A DNA stretch of 64,000 bases from Neorhodopirellula pilleata (GTDB lineage: Bacteria; Planctomycetota; Planctomycetia; Pirellulales; Pirellulaceae), in assembly GCF_007859915.1 (NCBI RefSeq), contig NZ_SJPM01000012.1, positions 35,778-99,777 on the forward strand. The letters run 5' to 3'. Positions within the stretch are counted from its first letter, which is position 1; each line of letters opens with the position of its first letter. The notes under the pieces were generated by a model, which searched no databases, was not told the origin of the DNA, and was given only the letters and a program-made list of their open reading frames with translations. A program made the translations under genes and the position numbers. This document shows positions 14,704-25,007 of the stretch, one piece after another.

Positions 14704-17700
14704 TCAAAACAGCATGTCGGCAAGACCGGATTCTTGACCTTCGTCCTCGTCATCCCATCCTTCCGATCCGAACACCTCATCGACCGGGATCACGGCAATC
14801 GCCGCCCGCTCGGTTCGTTCATTCGCGAGGGATTCCATCGTTTCCGGATCCGTCGGCACGTCGATCCAGTCGAATGCGGGAAGGCTTTCGGATCGATCGT
14901 ATTGCCAAGCCGACAGGTCCGTCGTCGGGAGTGCACTGACGACGATGGAGTGACCAAGTGGTTCGCCCCCGACGCTTGAAGAAATCGTGGATGTCTGGTC
15001 GATGGAGTTGAGGTAGTTGATCGTGGTGAGGGCGTCGAGCGCAGTGACCGCCCCATCGCCGTTAACGTCATAGTAATAAAGTGGATCATTGGCGAGTGGT
15101 TCGCCATTGATGAACTCAGGCAATGCCGAATCGTTTTGCGAGTTCAACCGATTGATCACGAGCAATGCATCCAGTGCTGTGGCTTGGCCACTACGATCGA
15201 CGTCGTTGGCGTTGATCGGATTCTGCCAAGTGGCACCGGCCACTAGCCGCAGCGTCGCCCCGTTCGCCGTCAGTAGGTGCGAAGGGATGTTATCGATCTC
15301 GACGGGAGCTTGGAGTTGCCAATCGCTACTAAGTGTCAACACGTCATTGGAGCCGACGCGAACAAAGAGTTCGTTGCGTTCATCGGTGATCGCGATGACA
15401 CCGAGGGGATCAAGAAAAATGTTTTGCGTTGTTGGCGGCGGTGCTTCATCGCCGCCGGCATTGGGATCGGCCAACGATGTCCGCTGAGTCACCGTGTCGA
15501 TCTCTTCGACATTGCGGGCGAAGATTGCCATCGGATTATTCGGCGAGATACTCAGCGAAGGATTAAAGAACAATCCGTCTCGATCGAGTTGCAGGACATC
15601 ATAACCCGTTGACCCATCGATCTGTATGCGAGCGGTCTCGTCAACGATGATACGATCGTTTCCGCCCGACGCGTCCAGACGTAGAGTCTCGTAACCCATA
15701 CCGGAGCCGATCGCAAATGTCTCATCTCGCGACCCCGTGGTGAACACGCCACCGACGAGAGGTTGCCGCTGCAGCACTAGCTCAACGACTTCGTCGTCGC
15801 GAATCTGTTGTGCGACCAGCGTGACCTCGTCATTGATCACCTTGACCTCGAGTTCACTTAGATTCGTGTCGACGTGGATCACCGACAAACGCCGGCGTCC
15901 GATCGAGTCATAGCCCACCGCTTGGGATTCAGGCGACACGTCGATAAAAATCAAACCGATCTCGTGGCCGTCGGCCACGTAATCGTCGTCGGTCGTGACG
16001 GTGACTGTTTGAGTCACGTTCCAGTTTTCAGGCGTGAACGTCAATGAGGTTGGTGAAACGTTGACGCTGTCGAGTTCCGATTTGTCGAATGTCAATGTTA
16101 CCGGTGCGGTCGGCTGAGTGTCCAATCGGAGTTCGAATTGATCGGCGAGGCCAAACTCCGTTGCGAACGTCGTTGTTTCCGATTCCATGATCGTGAGACT
16201 GGCTTGATCATCCTCGACTATTCGCACCGGGATGATGATGGGCTGTATCGTTCGAAACGCGGGATCGCTATTGCCCCCATCGAGATCGATCCTCAGTTGG
16301 ACGGTCTCATCACCGCTGGTGCGTTGGTCATCAACGGTGCCGACGGTGATCGTTTGGGGTTGCGACCAATTCAACGGTGTGAAAGTGAGTTCGGCTACAT
16401 TGGTTGTCAAACGCGACGAGGGAAGCACGCGGAATCGAACCGGTGACAAAGGCGCTGCGGGAAGCGAGATCGACAAGCTTCTAGTAGCGGGGGCATCGGG
16501 GCGGTTCGTATCACGATCTTCACTAAGGGTGAAGCCCGAGGCGATCGATTGTCCGACAGCATTCTGCAAGTTCAAACCAGCAACTTCATCATCGATCACG
16601 CCAACACTTACCACGACGGGAGGATGACCCGTCGCGGTGGCAGTCAGGGCGACGTCGCGGAGACCATCGACGCTTTGGTTGTCGATCGTAGTTAATGGCA
16701 CTTCGATCCGACGGAAACCGCGTGGGAAACTGATCAATTCCGGCCAATCGAATTGATTGCTCAGGTTCGTGCTCAAGCGGACGGTGGTTTCCGCGATGGT
16801 ATTTCGAGTCAGAACCAACGTCGCTGAACCGTTGCGCTCGGGAACTCGGTTAGTGCTCGACCCCACTTGGTTCGTGGGCAAAACCAATTCGGCAGTCAGT
16901 TCAGGAACGTCGTCTTCTGTAATCTGCAGATCGATCGTTGATGAAATGTAGCCAACCGAATCGACAGTGATGCTAGAATTCCGCAATCCGCCGACAATAT
17001 CGTTATCAAACGGTTGCACCGGAATGTCGACAAACGAATCGCCCGGCAGCATGGTCGCCGAAGACGGGAATATGATGAATTGGGGCGCGTTGGAGGTGAT
17101 TTGAATGGTTACTGCCGTCCCCAGCGCGGGATCGACGGGAGTGGGAATCGGAGCCGGCAAGGTTACCCGGATAAAGACAGGTTCAGAATTTTCGGGAATG
17201 GAGCCGTCGGCAATGATCGATCCGTCTTCACGCACTAGCACCGTCGAAAGCTTTTCATAGTCGTTGACAATAAGCTCAGTGACGGCGTCTTCGTAAATTC
17301 CAGCCGACGCGGTCAGCATAAAGGTTCGATCACCGTTGAGTAGATTGTCATCGTTTGCCGAAATCGTAATCGGGTCGGAGAGCGACTCACTATCGTCAAA
17401 CGTGAATCCGGCCGTAAACGAGAGGCCACCAACCGGATCGACCGTGATGGTTCCCGACAACGCACCGGCGGTGTCGGTACGGCGAATTCGAACGACCGCC
17501 TCGCCATCAAGTTCACTGATTTCAGGAGGTGGTACGACCAGGGTCCCGGTTTCGGGATCAAACACTGGAGGCGCTAGCGATGGAGTGATGAACTCGAACT
17601 GAAGCTGTTCGAAATCAGTGATCGTCACCGGAGCGGTGGCAGGTTGATAACCCAGGGCTGATCCGACGATCGTGACGGACCGGGTTCCATCAAGCAGGTC

Positions 17701-20700
17701 ATTGTCGGCCGCTCTCAATATGAAGGGGACCGAAACGGTTTGTCCTGGCTGAAACTGGACCGTGATCGGATTGCTGAAGGCATCCGCTGGATCCGATGCC
17801 ACCCGCGCAAGGAGCGGGCCATTCGGATCTGTTCGTCGCAGGCGGCCTTGAAGTGTGCCTCCATTTTCGGAGACGGTACTGGAGTCTAGTTGCAATGCCA
17901 ACGCTTCAAAATCAGTGACCTCCAATACGATCGATTGATCGATCAGCCCCATGCCCGCGACCGTAATGTTAACGAATTGGGAACCATCGAGGATATTGTC
18001 GTCGACCGCAGTCACGGGGACGCGCACGGTTCGTTCACCGACGGCAAAGGAGACGCCCGGCGGAAGCAGTGCTTCGGTGGCGTCGTTCGAAGAGATCGAC
18101 ACAGATTGGACACGGGTGGCGTCGCTACGGGTGAGCACTAATTCGGTCGCACCGCCCTGTTCACTGATCGACGAAGCGACCAATGACAGGTTGAGCTGTT
18201 CGAAATCCGTTACCAGTATATCGACTGATCCCGTTTCGATGTTGGGCGCGGTTGCGAACAACGTAGCAGTTTGAGTTCCGTCGAGAATCGTGTCATCGAT
18301 CGCATTGACCGTGAAGGTGACCGATTCGGCACCGGCGGGAATGATCACCAACGGTTGGGTTTGCAACTCGGTTCGATCGGAACTGCTTAACGCGACATTC
18401 AGCGAAACGGAAGTGTCTGCAAAAAGTCGAGTTAACGTCACCTGGGTCGATCCCCCGAATTCGCTGATCACCGGGTCGGCGACGTCGAGCCGGAATCGTG
18501 GCGGCGAGAACGAGAACGTGCTGCGGTAGGTTCCCCCGGGGATCCCATCTCCCGAAGGTGTTTGCACCCAGATTGCGGGGTCAACGTTGCCGGGAATGTT
18601 ATTGGTCAAGAACTCGCCATCGAGCAGTTGTCCGGCAGTGTTGCGAACGCCTCCGTCTTCTCCGTTGACCTCAATGATGTAAAACCCACTTGCCAACGGC
18701 GTCGACAGGCTTAGGGTGGCCGTCAACGTTGTCGGATCCCATTCGATCAACCCGTCCGAATCAATGATGATCTCGTCATCGCCGTCGAAGAACTGGGCGT
18801 CATCGCTGCGACGCAAGAACAGGTTGTCCGTCGTAAGGGTGCTGGTATCGATCTGGCCGCTGAAGGTGACCGAGAACGAATTGATGCGTTGAGGTGATCC
18901 GTCCGGATTGACCCCGATGACATGTTCGCCTGGGGCGATCGACGTCGCCACAACGGATGGCCCATGATGAAAACCGTCGACATCCACGGCCGTGCCGGGA
19001 ATGATTTGTTCCAAGACGATCCCTTCGGCACCCGTGGTCGATTCGAACTGGATGCGGACCGGATAAACGCCCGCGATCAATTGAGATGACAGATTTCCTC
19101 GGGTCGGATTCTGTTGCGAACCCCAATTGTTATCAACGAGTTCTTCGGGCAGGTTGCCGAAGACGCCATTGCGATCCAGGTCGATGAACATCCGACTGCC
19201 GTCCTTGCTGCGGGTCAACAGTTGGGTTCCGGTTTCGCGCACCCGCAAGAATCCGTCCCATTGAACCGAGAAGTTCTCCCAGTTGGCATCCGAACCGCCG
19301 GTTAAGTTCACATCAGCCCGCTGACCGAACGATCCGAAGCTGATGAATTCGATTCGATCATCAACTCGGCTCCCGGCAACTGTTTGGGTTGTCCGCCAAT
19401 CCTCAAACGCCGTCACCCCACGCAGCGATTGATTCACGTAACTGCCAACTAGCCCAGGCTGTGTCAGCGAGGCGTCTTGGAACAGCATCGATTCAGTGAC
19501 GACCCCGGTGACCAACACTTGTTCGGCCAGATCCAAGATCAAGCCTGCGGAATCCAACACACGACCTTCGATCAAGTAACTACCCGAGTCGGGAACTCCT
19601 CGTGTGTAGAGAAACAGGGGGCCGTTGCTCGTCGCACGAATCGGATCGTAGACGGCGTCGAGCGAGGCAAAGGTATCGTCTCCGGTCGACAGAACACCAT
19701 CTTCGCCCGCACCACGCAGTGTGAACGAAGCGTTCCGAACGGATTCAAGCGAAAGCGAATCGGTCAAACTGATGGCGAACTGTCCACGTTGATACGCATC
19801 GCGGCGATAGTTGACCGCTTGAACGGCAGCCGGATTGGAATCGGTTGACGTAATGGTGAATCGGGAAATGAACGTACCACCCGGGCTGCCATTGCCACTG
19901 ACGTCGGGGAACGCAAAGTCGGGTGCGATTTCGCCATCGATCCGATTGCCGTTTAGGTCCGTAACCCCGTCGATTGTCAGCGTGTAAGTCCCAACGGGAA
20001 GCGGAGCAGCGGCCGTCCAAACGATCGATGCGGTCAAGGGATTGACGCGGGCAGTGCCGTTGACGCGAGTTCCAGCGGCGTTGGTTACCCGGAACGTGTT
20101 GGAGTTGATGGAACTCGCATCCACGATGTCATCAAGCAAAACCTGAATTTGATTGGTCGTGTCTAACGTCGCGCCGTTGTCCGGCGACAAGCCGATCACG
20201 CGGGGAGCGGTCGATTCGATGGCACGATTAGGGGTAACTTTCAAACGATAGTTACCCAACGATCCGTTCTTGCCGGTGACTTCGATCGTCAACAACCCTG
20301 GCGGGATGAAGAACGAATTGCCAAAGTCCAAACGGACGTATGGATCGACCGAAGTGATACCCGATTGGCGATCCGTTGCATTATCGCTGCGACCGATGAT
20401 GTCACCGGCCGCGTTGCGAACCACGACGATCGCATCGACGGGCATTTGAAATTCCGCCGAATCGATATCAATGTCCCAACGAACTTCACCGGCAGGATTG
20501 AAGGTGAAGCGATCGACATCAAGTTCGCTGTCGAGGGATCCGAAGACGACGACTTTGTCATTACTTGGATTGTCTTGAACTTCTCGTGAGACGGTCAATT
20601 GGTTGGCAAACAAATCGGCGGAGACGAGTTCTTGGTCACCGTCACCGTCGAGGTCGGCGGCCGTTAATGAAACTTCGTCTCGCGTCGTGCCACTGACCCA

Positions 20701-23469
20701 AATCGCGCGGGTGAACCCGCCTTGGCCGTCACCCAAAATCACGCTCGACGAGAACCGCCGACCGCCGATCAAGAGGTCGGCGTTTCCGTCGCCGTCCACA
20801 TCGGCCGATTGAACTTGTTGGGCCTGAACACTCAACGGAGTCTCGAAGATTAGGTCGAACTCACCGTTTCCTTGCGAGCGGTAAACCTCTGCGACGCCAC
20901 CATCGGCACTGACGACGGCAAGATCGGCAATGCCGTTTCCGGCGAAGTTGCCCGCGACGACGGAGTTAACGTTGCCGCCGACTTCGATCGAGCCGGCTCG
21001 CGTGAAGATGCCAGTACCCAGGTTGCGGTGGATGGCGACCGTCGCATTATCATTGGAGCCGATGAATACATCTAAGTCTCCATCGGCGTCGTAATCGCCC
21101 GTTGTGATCGAGCGAGGCTGACTTACGGTGGTAAAACTGACGCCATCGGCGAACAAGCCGGTTCCCGAATTACTAAAGACAAGTAGTTCGCCGTTGGCCG
21201 TCGTGACGAGAATGTCCCGATCTCCGTCACCGTCGACGTCGGCGGAGGCGGTGGCCAAAACGCGGCCGGACGTTGCTAACGTCGCCCCGGCGCTAAGCAC
21301 TCCTCCGATGCCGGCCAAATAAACCCTTGTTTGATTGGCTTGCGATAAACCAACGATCACGTCATCTCGTCCATCGCCATTGATGTCGGCAACGGTTAAC
21401 GGCTCGGTGTTGAAGTCGAACCGGGTCGTCACATCGATCGTCAGCGGTGCGTTCAATACCCCTGACGCATCACTAAGGAACACCAACATATCGCCGGTTT
21501 GTTCGGTGATAGCGACGATGTCATCGCGGCCGTCGCCGTTGAAGTCGCCGGACTGGATTTGCAGCGGTCGATTGACCGTATCGACGGTTTGAGACACCGT
21601 ATGGTCAATTGACATTTCGCGCAGCGGTGCGTCCAGCGAGGTTGCGAGCGAGTTGTCTCGGGCATCGCCGATTTCATTGAGGACGACTTGAGCGCCCGCT
21701 TGCAGACTGAAGTCCAAGTAGTTGCGGTGATTGTTAACCGCCGTACCGGGTGTTCGGGAATCGGTGCCGTCGAAAGAGAAAATACTACCATTGGGCAGCA
21801 ATTGCGATTGGCCGTCGTAAGACATGAACGCCTGAACGTCACGGGCGTGCGGCAAACCTGCCGCGTGGCCGAATTCATGATAGACAGTTGGCGTGCTGTA
21901 ATATCCCAGTCGATCGGTAGCGGTCTCGAGCGCTGACGTGACCGCGTTGCCTTGAGAACTACGCTGGCCGCGGCTACCACTACCGAAACCGCCCGCCCCG
22001 ATGTCGCCGAAATCGCCGACACCCTGGGCAACTCGTTCAACACCGTCGGGCGGCGATTGTCGTGTCACCTGGACGTCGTACGGACTGTACTTTGCATCGA
22101 ACGAACCGACGTAATAGGGAATCGCCTCGGCAACCGCGTATGGATTTTGGCGATTAAACCCGAGATAGGGTTCCGTTCCGTCAAAGTCCAAGAAATGCGT
22201 CGTGCCGTCGCGTTGTGGCGAAATGTCTTGAACGAAGTTGGCTGCAAGGCCATAGGCACCTGTACCGATCGGTGAATTTGCCGACACCGCGATGAAGTAA
22301 GTGCCCGGCGCGAACGCATCAGGCCTTTCGGTACTCAGCGATCCAGTGTTGGACCGAGCCAAGAATTGACCGTACTGGTTGTACAGCGTGAGTGTCTTGC
22401 CACCCCGCGTGATGTCGTCGTTGCCGTTGAGTTCAAGATTAAAATTTATGTAGTGGAATGCGTCGATCTCGAAACGAAACACGTCAATGTCGCTAGTCGT
22501 TTCCAATGTAGAGGCGATCGATTGCTGGTAATTATTGGATCCATTGGGCGGATCCAATTCCCAATTAAACGCATCCGAAAGCGTGTCGCCGGCTTCGGCC
22601 GCCACGTCCGTGTCGGCCAGAATGTCAGTGACCAGGACAATCGCCGAATCACCTGGGACTCCAGCGATGGATTGCAATTGCAAAACAAATGTCCCTCCGT
22701 TCTCGCTGCGATATGCCAACCCGACGCCATCAAGATCCGAAGCAACGACATTGTTTGCAAGATCAAAGATTTGAGCCGCAGGGCCGCGCGCCGACGTCCC
22801 CGCATAACTGACGACGAGTGTCTCTGATGGTGCCAATGTGAACGAGAAACTGCGAGTTTCATTGAGTTGGAAAAAGGTATCCTCGAGCGGGGTGCCGGTG
22901 ATCAGGGGCACCGGAGCCGTCGCACTCTGAAATGGAATGCGTGCTCCATTGAAATTGAACTCCTCGGAACGCATGGCGTACTCGCCAACAAACGTGCCAA
23001 ACGCGTTTTCGCTGGAAACCGCCAGGGTTACAAAGCCGGTATTGACGTTGACGAATTCCAGAGGGCTGCCGTCAAAGGAAGTAGCTAATAAATTGCCGTT
23101 TTCGTCGAATACCTCCAAACCTGGTGGAAGCGTGGGCGAAAACAATGGCGCATTGAAGTTGAACGGGTCCAGACGAAACCGGTCACCATTTCCTAAAAAG
23201 AATCGAAAGTAATCGATGTCGGTGGCACTGGATAAATTGCCAACAAACGTACCAGCGGCCGGGACCGGAGTCGCTTGAGCAAACGTGTTGTTCGGCTCTA
23301 TTTCCGCTGCCAGCAGCTGGCGATTTTCAAGCGACTCGATGAGTGATCGACGTGAGGTGTGGCGACTCACGCGGCGCCGCCGTTTTCGCCTTGCTGAAGT
23401 TGTCGAGGTGGAGGAAGCAGAGGAGGGGGATGCGGCACTTCGGCCGGACAACGGGTTCCAGAATGGCAT
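14704..23469 (-). CDS. giant secreted metzincin-like protease with FG-GAP, PA14, Calx-beta and dockerin domains
   Basis: A 2921-aa protein. The N-terminus has a basic leader and SLIESLENRQLLAAE, the planctomycete export signature. PPC-like beta domains follow (about 60-440), then HEFGHAAGLPH at 531-541 with a Met-turn-like FMSYDG, the HExxHxxGxxH zinc site of metzincins. At 640-1010 come about seven FG-GAP/VCBS repeats (DFNGDGRDD, DVDGDGDRD types). Next are an Ig-like SwmB segment (LSPDNGATLDTTNQIQVLL), a PA14-like domain (SYVNQSLRGVTAFED, QWDGFLRV) and serial Calx-beta repeats (about 1700-2500). A dockerin pair (DVDRSGQATALDALLVINRL, DVNGDGAVTALDALTTINYL) lies near 2740-2840. It probably acts outside the cell or on its surface, binding Ca2+. 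It is transcribed divergently from the DUF726 gene. Confidence 0.9.
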   Translation of the reverse strand: MPFWNPLSGRSAASPSSASSTSTTSARRKRRRRVSRHTSRRSLIESLENRQLLAAEIEPNNTFAQATPVPAAGTFVGNLSSATDIDYFRFFLGNGDRFRLDPFNFNAPLFSPTLPPGLEVFDENGNLLATSFDGSPLEFVNVNTGFVTLAVSSENAFGTFVGEYAMRSEEFNFNGARIPFQSATAPVPLITGTPLEDTFFQLNETRSFSFTLAPSETLVVSYAGTSARGPAAQIFDLANNVVASDLDGVGLAYRSENGGTFVLQLQSIAGVPGDSAIVLVTDILADTDVAAEAGDTLSDAFNWELDPPNGSNNYQQSIASTLETTSDIDVFRFEIDAFHYINFNLELNGNDDITRGGKTLTLYNQYGQFLARSNTGSLSTERPDAFAPGTYFIAVSANSPIGTGAYGLAANFVQDISPQRDGTTHFLDFDGTEPYLGFNRQNPYAVAEAIPYYVGSFDAKYSPYDVQVTRQSPPDGVERVAQGVGDFGDIGAGGFGSGSRGQRSSQGNAVTSALETATDRLGYYSTPTVYHEFGHAAGLPHARDVQAFMSYDGQSQLLPNGSIFSFDGTDSRTPGTAVNNHRNYLDFSLQAGAQVVLNEIGDARDNSLATSLDAPLREMSIDHTVSQTVDTVNRPLQIQSGDFNGDGRDDIVAITEQTGDMLVFLSDASGVLNAPLTIDVTTRFDFNTEPLTVADINGDGRDDVIVGLSQANQTRVYLAGIGGVLSAGATLATSGRVLATASADVDGDGDRDILVTTANGELLVFSNSGTGLFADGVSFTTVSQPRSITTGDYDADGDLDVFIGSNDNATVAIHRNLGTGIFTRAGSIEVGGNVNSVVAGNFAGNGIADLAVVSADGGVAEVYRSQGNGEFDLIFETPLSVQAQQVQSADVDGDGNADLLIGGRRFSSSVILGDGQGGFTRAIWVSGTTRDEVSLTAADLDGDGDQELVSADLFANQLTVSREVQDNPSNDKVVVFGSLDSELDVDRFTFNPAGEVRWDIDIDSAEFQMPVDAIVVVRNAAGDIIGRSDNATDRQSGITSVDPYVRLDFGNSFFIPPGLLTIEVTGKNGSLGNYRLKVTPNRAIESTAPRVIGLSPDNGATLDTTNQIQVLLDDIVDASSINSNTFRVTNAAGTRVNGTARVNPLTASIVWTAAAPLPVGTYTLTIDGVTDLNGNRIDGEIAPDFAFPDVSGNGSPGGTFISRFTITSTDSNPAAVQAVNYRRDAYQRGQFAISLTDSLSLESVRNASFTLRGAGEDGVLSTGDDTFASLDAVYDPIRATSNGPLFLYTRGVPDSGSYLIEGRVLDSAGLILDLAEQVLVTGVVTESMLFQDASLTQPGLVGSYVNQSLRGVTAFEDWRTTQTVAGSRVDDRIEFISFGSFGQRADVNLTGGSDANWENFSVQWDGFLRVRETGTQLLTRSKDGSRMFIDLDRNGVFGNLPEELVDNNWGSQQNPTRGNLSSQLIAGVYPVRIQFESTTGAEGIVLEQIIPGTAVDVDGFHHGPSVVATSIAPGEHVIGVNPDGSPQRINSFSVTFSGQIDTSTLTTDNLFLRRSDDAQFFDGDDEIIIDSDGLIEWDPTTLTATLSLSTPLASGFYIIEVNGEDGGVRNTAGQLLDGEFLTNNIPGNVDPAIWVQTPSGDGIPGGTYRSTFSFSPPRFRLDVADPVISEFGGSTQVTLTRLFADTSVSLNVALSSSDRTELQTQPLVIIPAGAESVTFTVNAIDDTILDGTQTATLFATAPNIETGSVDILVTDFEQLNLSLVASSISEQGGATELVLTRSDATRVQSVSISSNDATEALLPPGVSFAVGERTVRVPVTAVDDNILDGSQFVNITVAGMGLIDQSIVLEVTDFEALALQLDSSTVSENGGTLQGRLRRTDPNGPLLARVASDPADAFSNPITVQFQPGQTVSVPFILRAADNDLLDGTRSVTIVGSALGYQPATAPVTITDFEQLQFEFITPSLAPPVFDPETGTLVVPPPEISELDGEAVVRIRRTDTAGALSGTITVDPVGGLSFTAGFTFDDSESLSDPITISANDDNLLNGDRTFMLTASAGIYEDAVTELIVNDYEKLSTVLVREDGSIIADGSIPENSEPVFIRVTLPAPIPTPVDPALGTAVTIQITSNAPQFIIFPSSATMLPGDSFVDIPVQPFDNDIVGGLRNSSITVDSVGYISSTIDLQITEDDVPELTAELVLPTNQVGSSTNRVPERNGSATLVLTRNTIAETTVRLSTNLSNQFDWPELISFPRGFRRIEVPLTTIDNQSVDGLRDVALTATATGHPPVVVSVGVIDDEVAGLNLQNAVGQSIASGFTLSEDRDTNRPDAPATRSLSISLPAAPLSPVRFRVLPSSRLTTNVAELTFTPLNWSQPQTITVGTVDDQRTSGDETVQLRIDLDGGNSDPAFRTIQPIIIPVRIVEDDQASLTIMESETTTFATEFGLADQFELRLDTQPTAPVTLTFDKSELDSVNVSPTSLTFTPENWNVTQTVTVTTDDDYVADGHEIGLIFIDVSPESQAVGYDSIGRRRLSVIHVDTNLSELEVKVINDEVTLVAQQIRDDEVVELVLQRQPLVGGVFTTGSRDETFAIGSGMGYETLRLDASGGNDRIIVDETARIQIDGSTGYDVLQLDRDGLFFNPSLSISPNNPMAIFARNVEEIDTVTQRTSLADPNAGGDEAPPPTTQNIFLDPLGVIAITDERNELFVRVGSNDVLTLSSDWQLQAPVEIDNIPSHLLTANGATLRLVAGATWQNPINANDVDRSGQATALDALLVINRLNSQNDSALPEFINGEPLANDPLYYYDVNGDGAVTALDALTTINYLNSIDQTSTISSSVGGEPLGHSIVVSALPTTDLSAWQYDRSESLPAFDWIDVPTDPETMESLANERTERAAIAVIPVDEVFGSEGWDDEDEGQESGLADMLF

Positions 23470-23636
23470 CGATTCTCAACTCAAAAAAACGACCGATCGG
23501 AGCACTAAAAAGTGAAAAGGCTCCCGCAGAAAAGCACGAATGGCCTATTGTAATGCAAATAAAACAAATTTGGTGGGAATTTCCGACCTATAACGATTGG
23601 GAGGGGTTTTGTTCTTATGGTACAACCGTGCGTAAA

Positions 23637-24386
23637 ATGAGCATTCGCATTCAAACCGTTACCGAGACTTCTCGCGGCCCGATCCATTTGGTGATCGCCG
23701 GGTACCGGGCCAGTCCTGCGGCGGACTTGATCCGGGCGGCCGGGTTGCCGGGTTCGGTTTACGCCGTTCACTGGGCGGCCGGAAAATGGGCCGAGGCGGG
23801 AGCGTCGGTCGGTTTGTTGGCTCGGTCCGTTCGCGTCGGTGTGCCCGCATTGAGAGCCGGCCACGTCATGGCCGGAGTCGGTTCGCTCGCCGGCGGCGCG
23901 GGCGGGGTGCTGATGGTCGGTGCCGGACAGTTTCGACATCGCTACTGGTGTGCCCGGCGGGATGGTGCTCGGCTACCGGAGGTCCTGCAAACGATCCCTG
24001 GAATCGGGAAACGGCCGCTTCATTTGCTTGGGCATTCTCTCGGGACCGTCGTCATTCGATCCGCCTTGGAAAAGATCGACGAGAACGCCTTTCGCATCGA
24101 AGACGTGATGTTGATGGGCGGCGTGGCCGGACGCAGCGGCTGGGAGAACTTGGCCGAACGGATCGCCGGGCGTCTGGTCAATTTGTACTCGCCTCGCGAT
24201 GCGGTGCTTTCGATCGCGCCGGTCTTGGAACGATTGGTGGGCAACGGAATCGTGCCCTCGCATCAGTTGTGGTCAGGCGAACGCGTGATCAATCACAACG
24301 TATGCCATGAACTTCCCAATCCGATCAAACCGATCGCCCATCACAGCGGCTATTGGAAACACTTCGGGCGTTATTGGTCGCGGTAG
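23637..24386 (+). CDS. DUF726-type alpha/beta hydrolase
   Basis: A 249-aa protein from the ATG at 23637; the frame is open upstream, but that part is antisense to the giant gene. The nucleophile elbow GHSLGT is in LHLLGHSLGTVVIRSALEKI, and a hydrophobic glycine-rich hairpin (HVMAGVGSLAGGAGGVLMVG) precedes it. The fold and the MLMGG..GR segment match DUF726/TMCO4-like hydrolases, often membrane-associated lipases or esterases of unknown substrate. The 167-bp divergent gap with the giant protein gene must hold both promoters. Confidence 0.75.
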   Translation: MSIRIQTVTETSRGPIHLVIAGYRASPAADLIRAAGLPGSVYAVHWAAGKWAEAGASVGLLARSVRVGVPALRAGHVMAGVGSLAGGAGGVLMVGAGQFRHRYWCARRDGARLPEVLQTIPGIGKRPLHLLGHSLGTVVIRSALEKIDENAFRIEDVMLMGGVAGRSGWENLAERIAGRLVNLYSPRDAVLSIAPVLERLVGNGIVPSHQLWSGERVINHNVCHELPNPIKPIAHHSGYWKHFGRYWSR

Positions 24387-24412
24387 ATTCAATGGCGAGT
24401 TGGGTGGCAAGG

Positions 24413-24484
24413 TGCCGGGTCTGCGCCGAAGCGGCTTCGACCCAGCCTACGTGAGATCCAGCCTGCGTGAGGTTCCAGCCTAGG
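24413..24484. repeat. REP-B repeat, copy 1 (minus orientation, with partial duplicates)
   Basis: TGCCGGGTCTGCGCCGAAGC... to GACCCAGCCTAC (24413-24450) is the inverted form of the unit GTAGGCTGGGTCG...GACCCGGCA seen at 42453 and 56365. It is followed by two decayed CCAGCCT half-units. Confidence 0.75.
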
Positions 24485-25007
24485 TGGGATTCCACTCGAT
24501 TTTGGCGACGGGGTTGCTCGAGTTGGTGGTGATTGCCTTGACGGTTTTGCCGTTGATGACGTTGAACCGATGCACCGGGGCTGCGTGGGGGTGCGTGTGG
24601 GCAGGGGCAGGCGTGGTCGGATCGTTTCGATCAAAAAATCGGCAACGTACATGGGACGGAACATCGCCTGGGGCGGGTTCATATTCGAAATACCACCACA
24701 CGTGGGCACCTTCGTCTTGGCGTCCGACCCAGTGATACCGCTTTCGCAATGAGGTTTGCGTCTCCGAGTCGTTGGGCCAAGTGGTCAGTTCTTGCTCGTT
24801 TCCGAACCGAAAATTTTCAACGAGTACTTTCGTCTCGCGATCCGACGCTCCTCGAATCGCTCGAACCCATGTTTGCTCGTCGAGTTGGGACAAACGCAAC
24901 GAAACTTCAATCCGTCCTGTACGATCGTTGAGTTGCACTTCAGCGAAAGTCTCCTGAACAGGATGCAGCATCAGCGTCGCAAGCAACCAGCCAAGCGGCA
25001 CGATCAT
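24480..25007 (-). CDS. exported DUF6702-like protein
   Basis: A 175-aa protein. The short hydrophobic start MIVPLGWLLATLMLHPVQET followed by FAEVQLNDRTGRIEVSLRL matches the HPVHvSvtEi start of DUF6702-type proteins, which are usually encoded next to M1 peptidases. A His/Pro-rich stretch (PAPAHTHPHAAPVHRF) lies near the end. The start overlaps the stop of the M1 peptidase by 4 nt, so the two are translationally coupled. The function is unknown. Its 3' end touches the REP-B repeat. Confidence 0.7.
   Translation of the reverse strand: MIVPLGWLLATLMLHPVQETFAEVQLNDRTGRIEVSLRLSQLDEQTWVRAIRGASDRETKVLVENFRFGNEQELTTWPNDSETQTSLRKRYHWVGRQDEGAHVWWYFEYEPAPGDVPSHVRCRFFDRNDPTTPAPAHTHPHAAPVHRFNVINGKTVKAITTNSSNPVAKIEWNPT

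Noticed and set aside
23343..23636. N-terminal extension of the DUF726 gene
   Set aside because: The extra 98 codons are antisense to the start of the giant protein gene and have a non-protein-like composition; the ATG at 23637 opens the family-like sequence.
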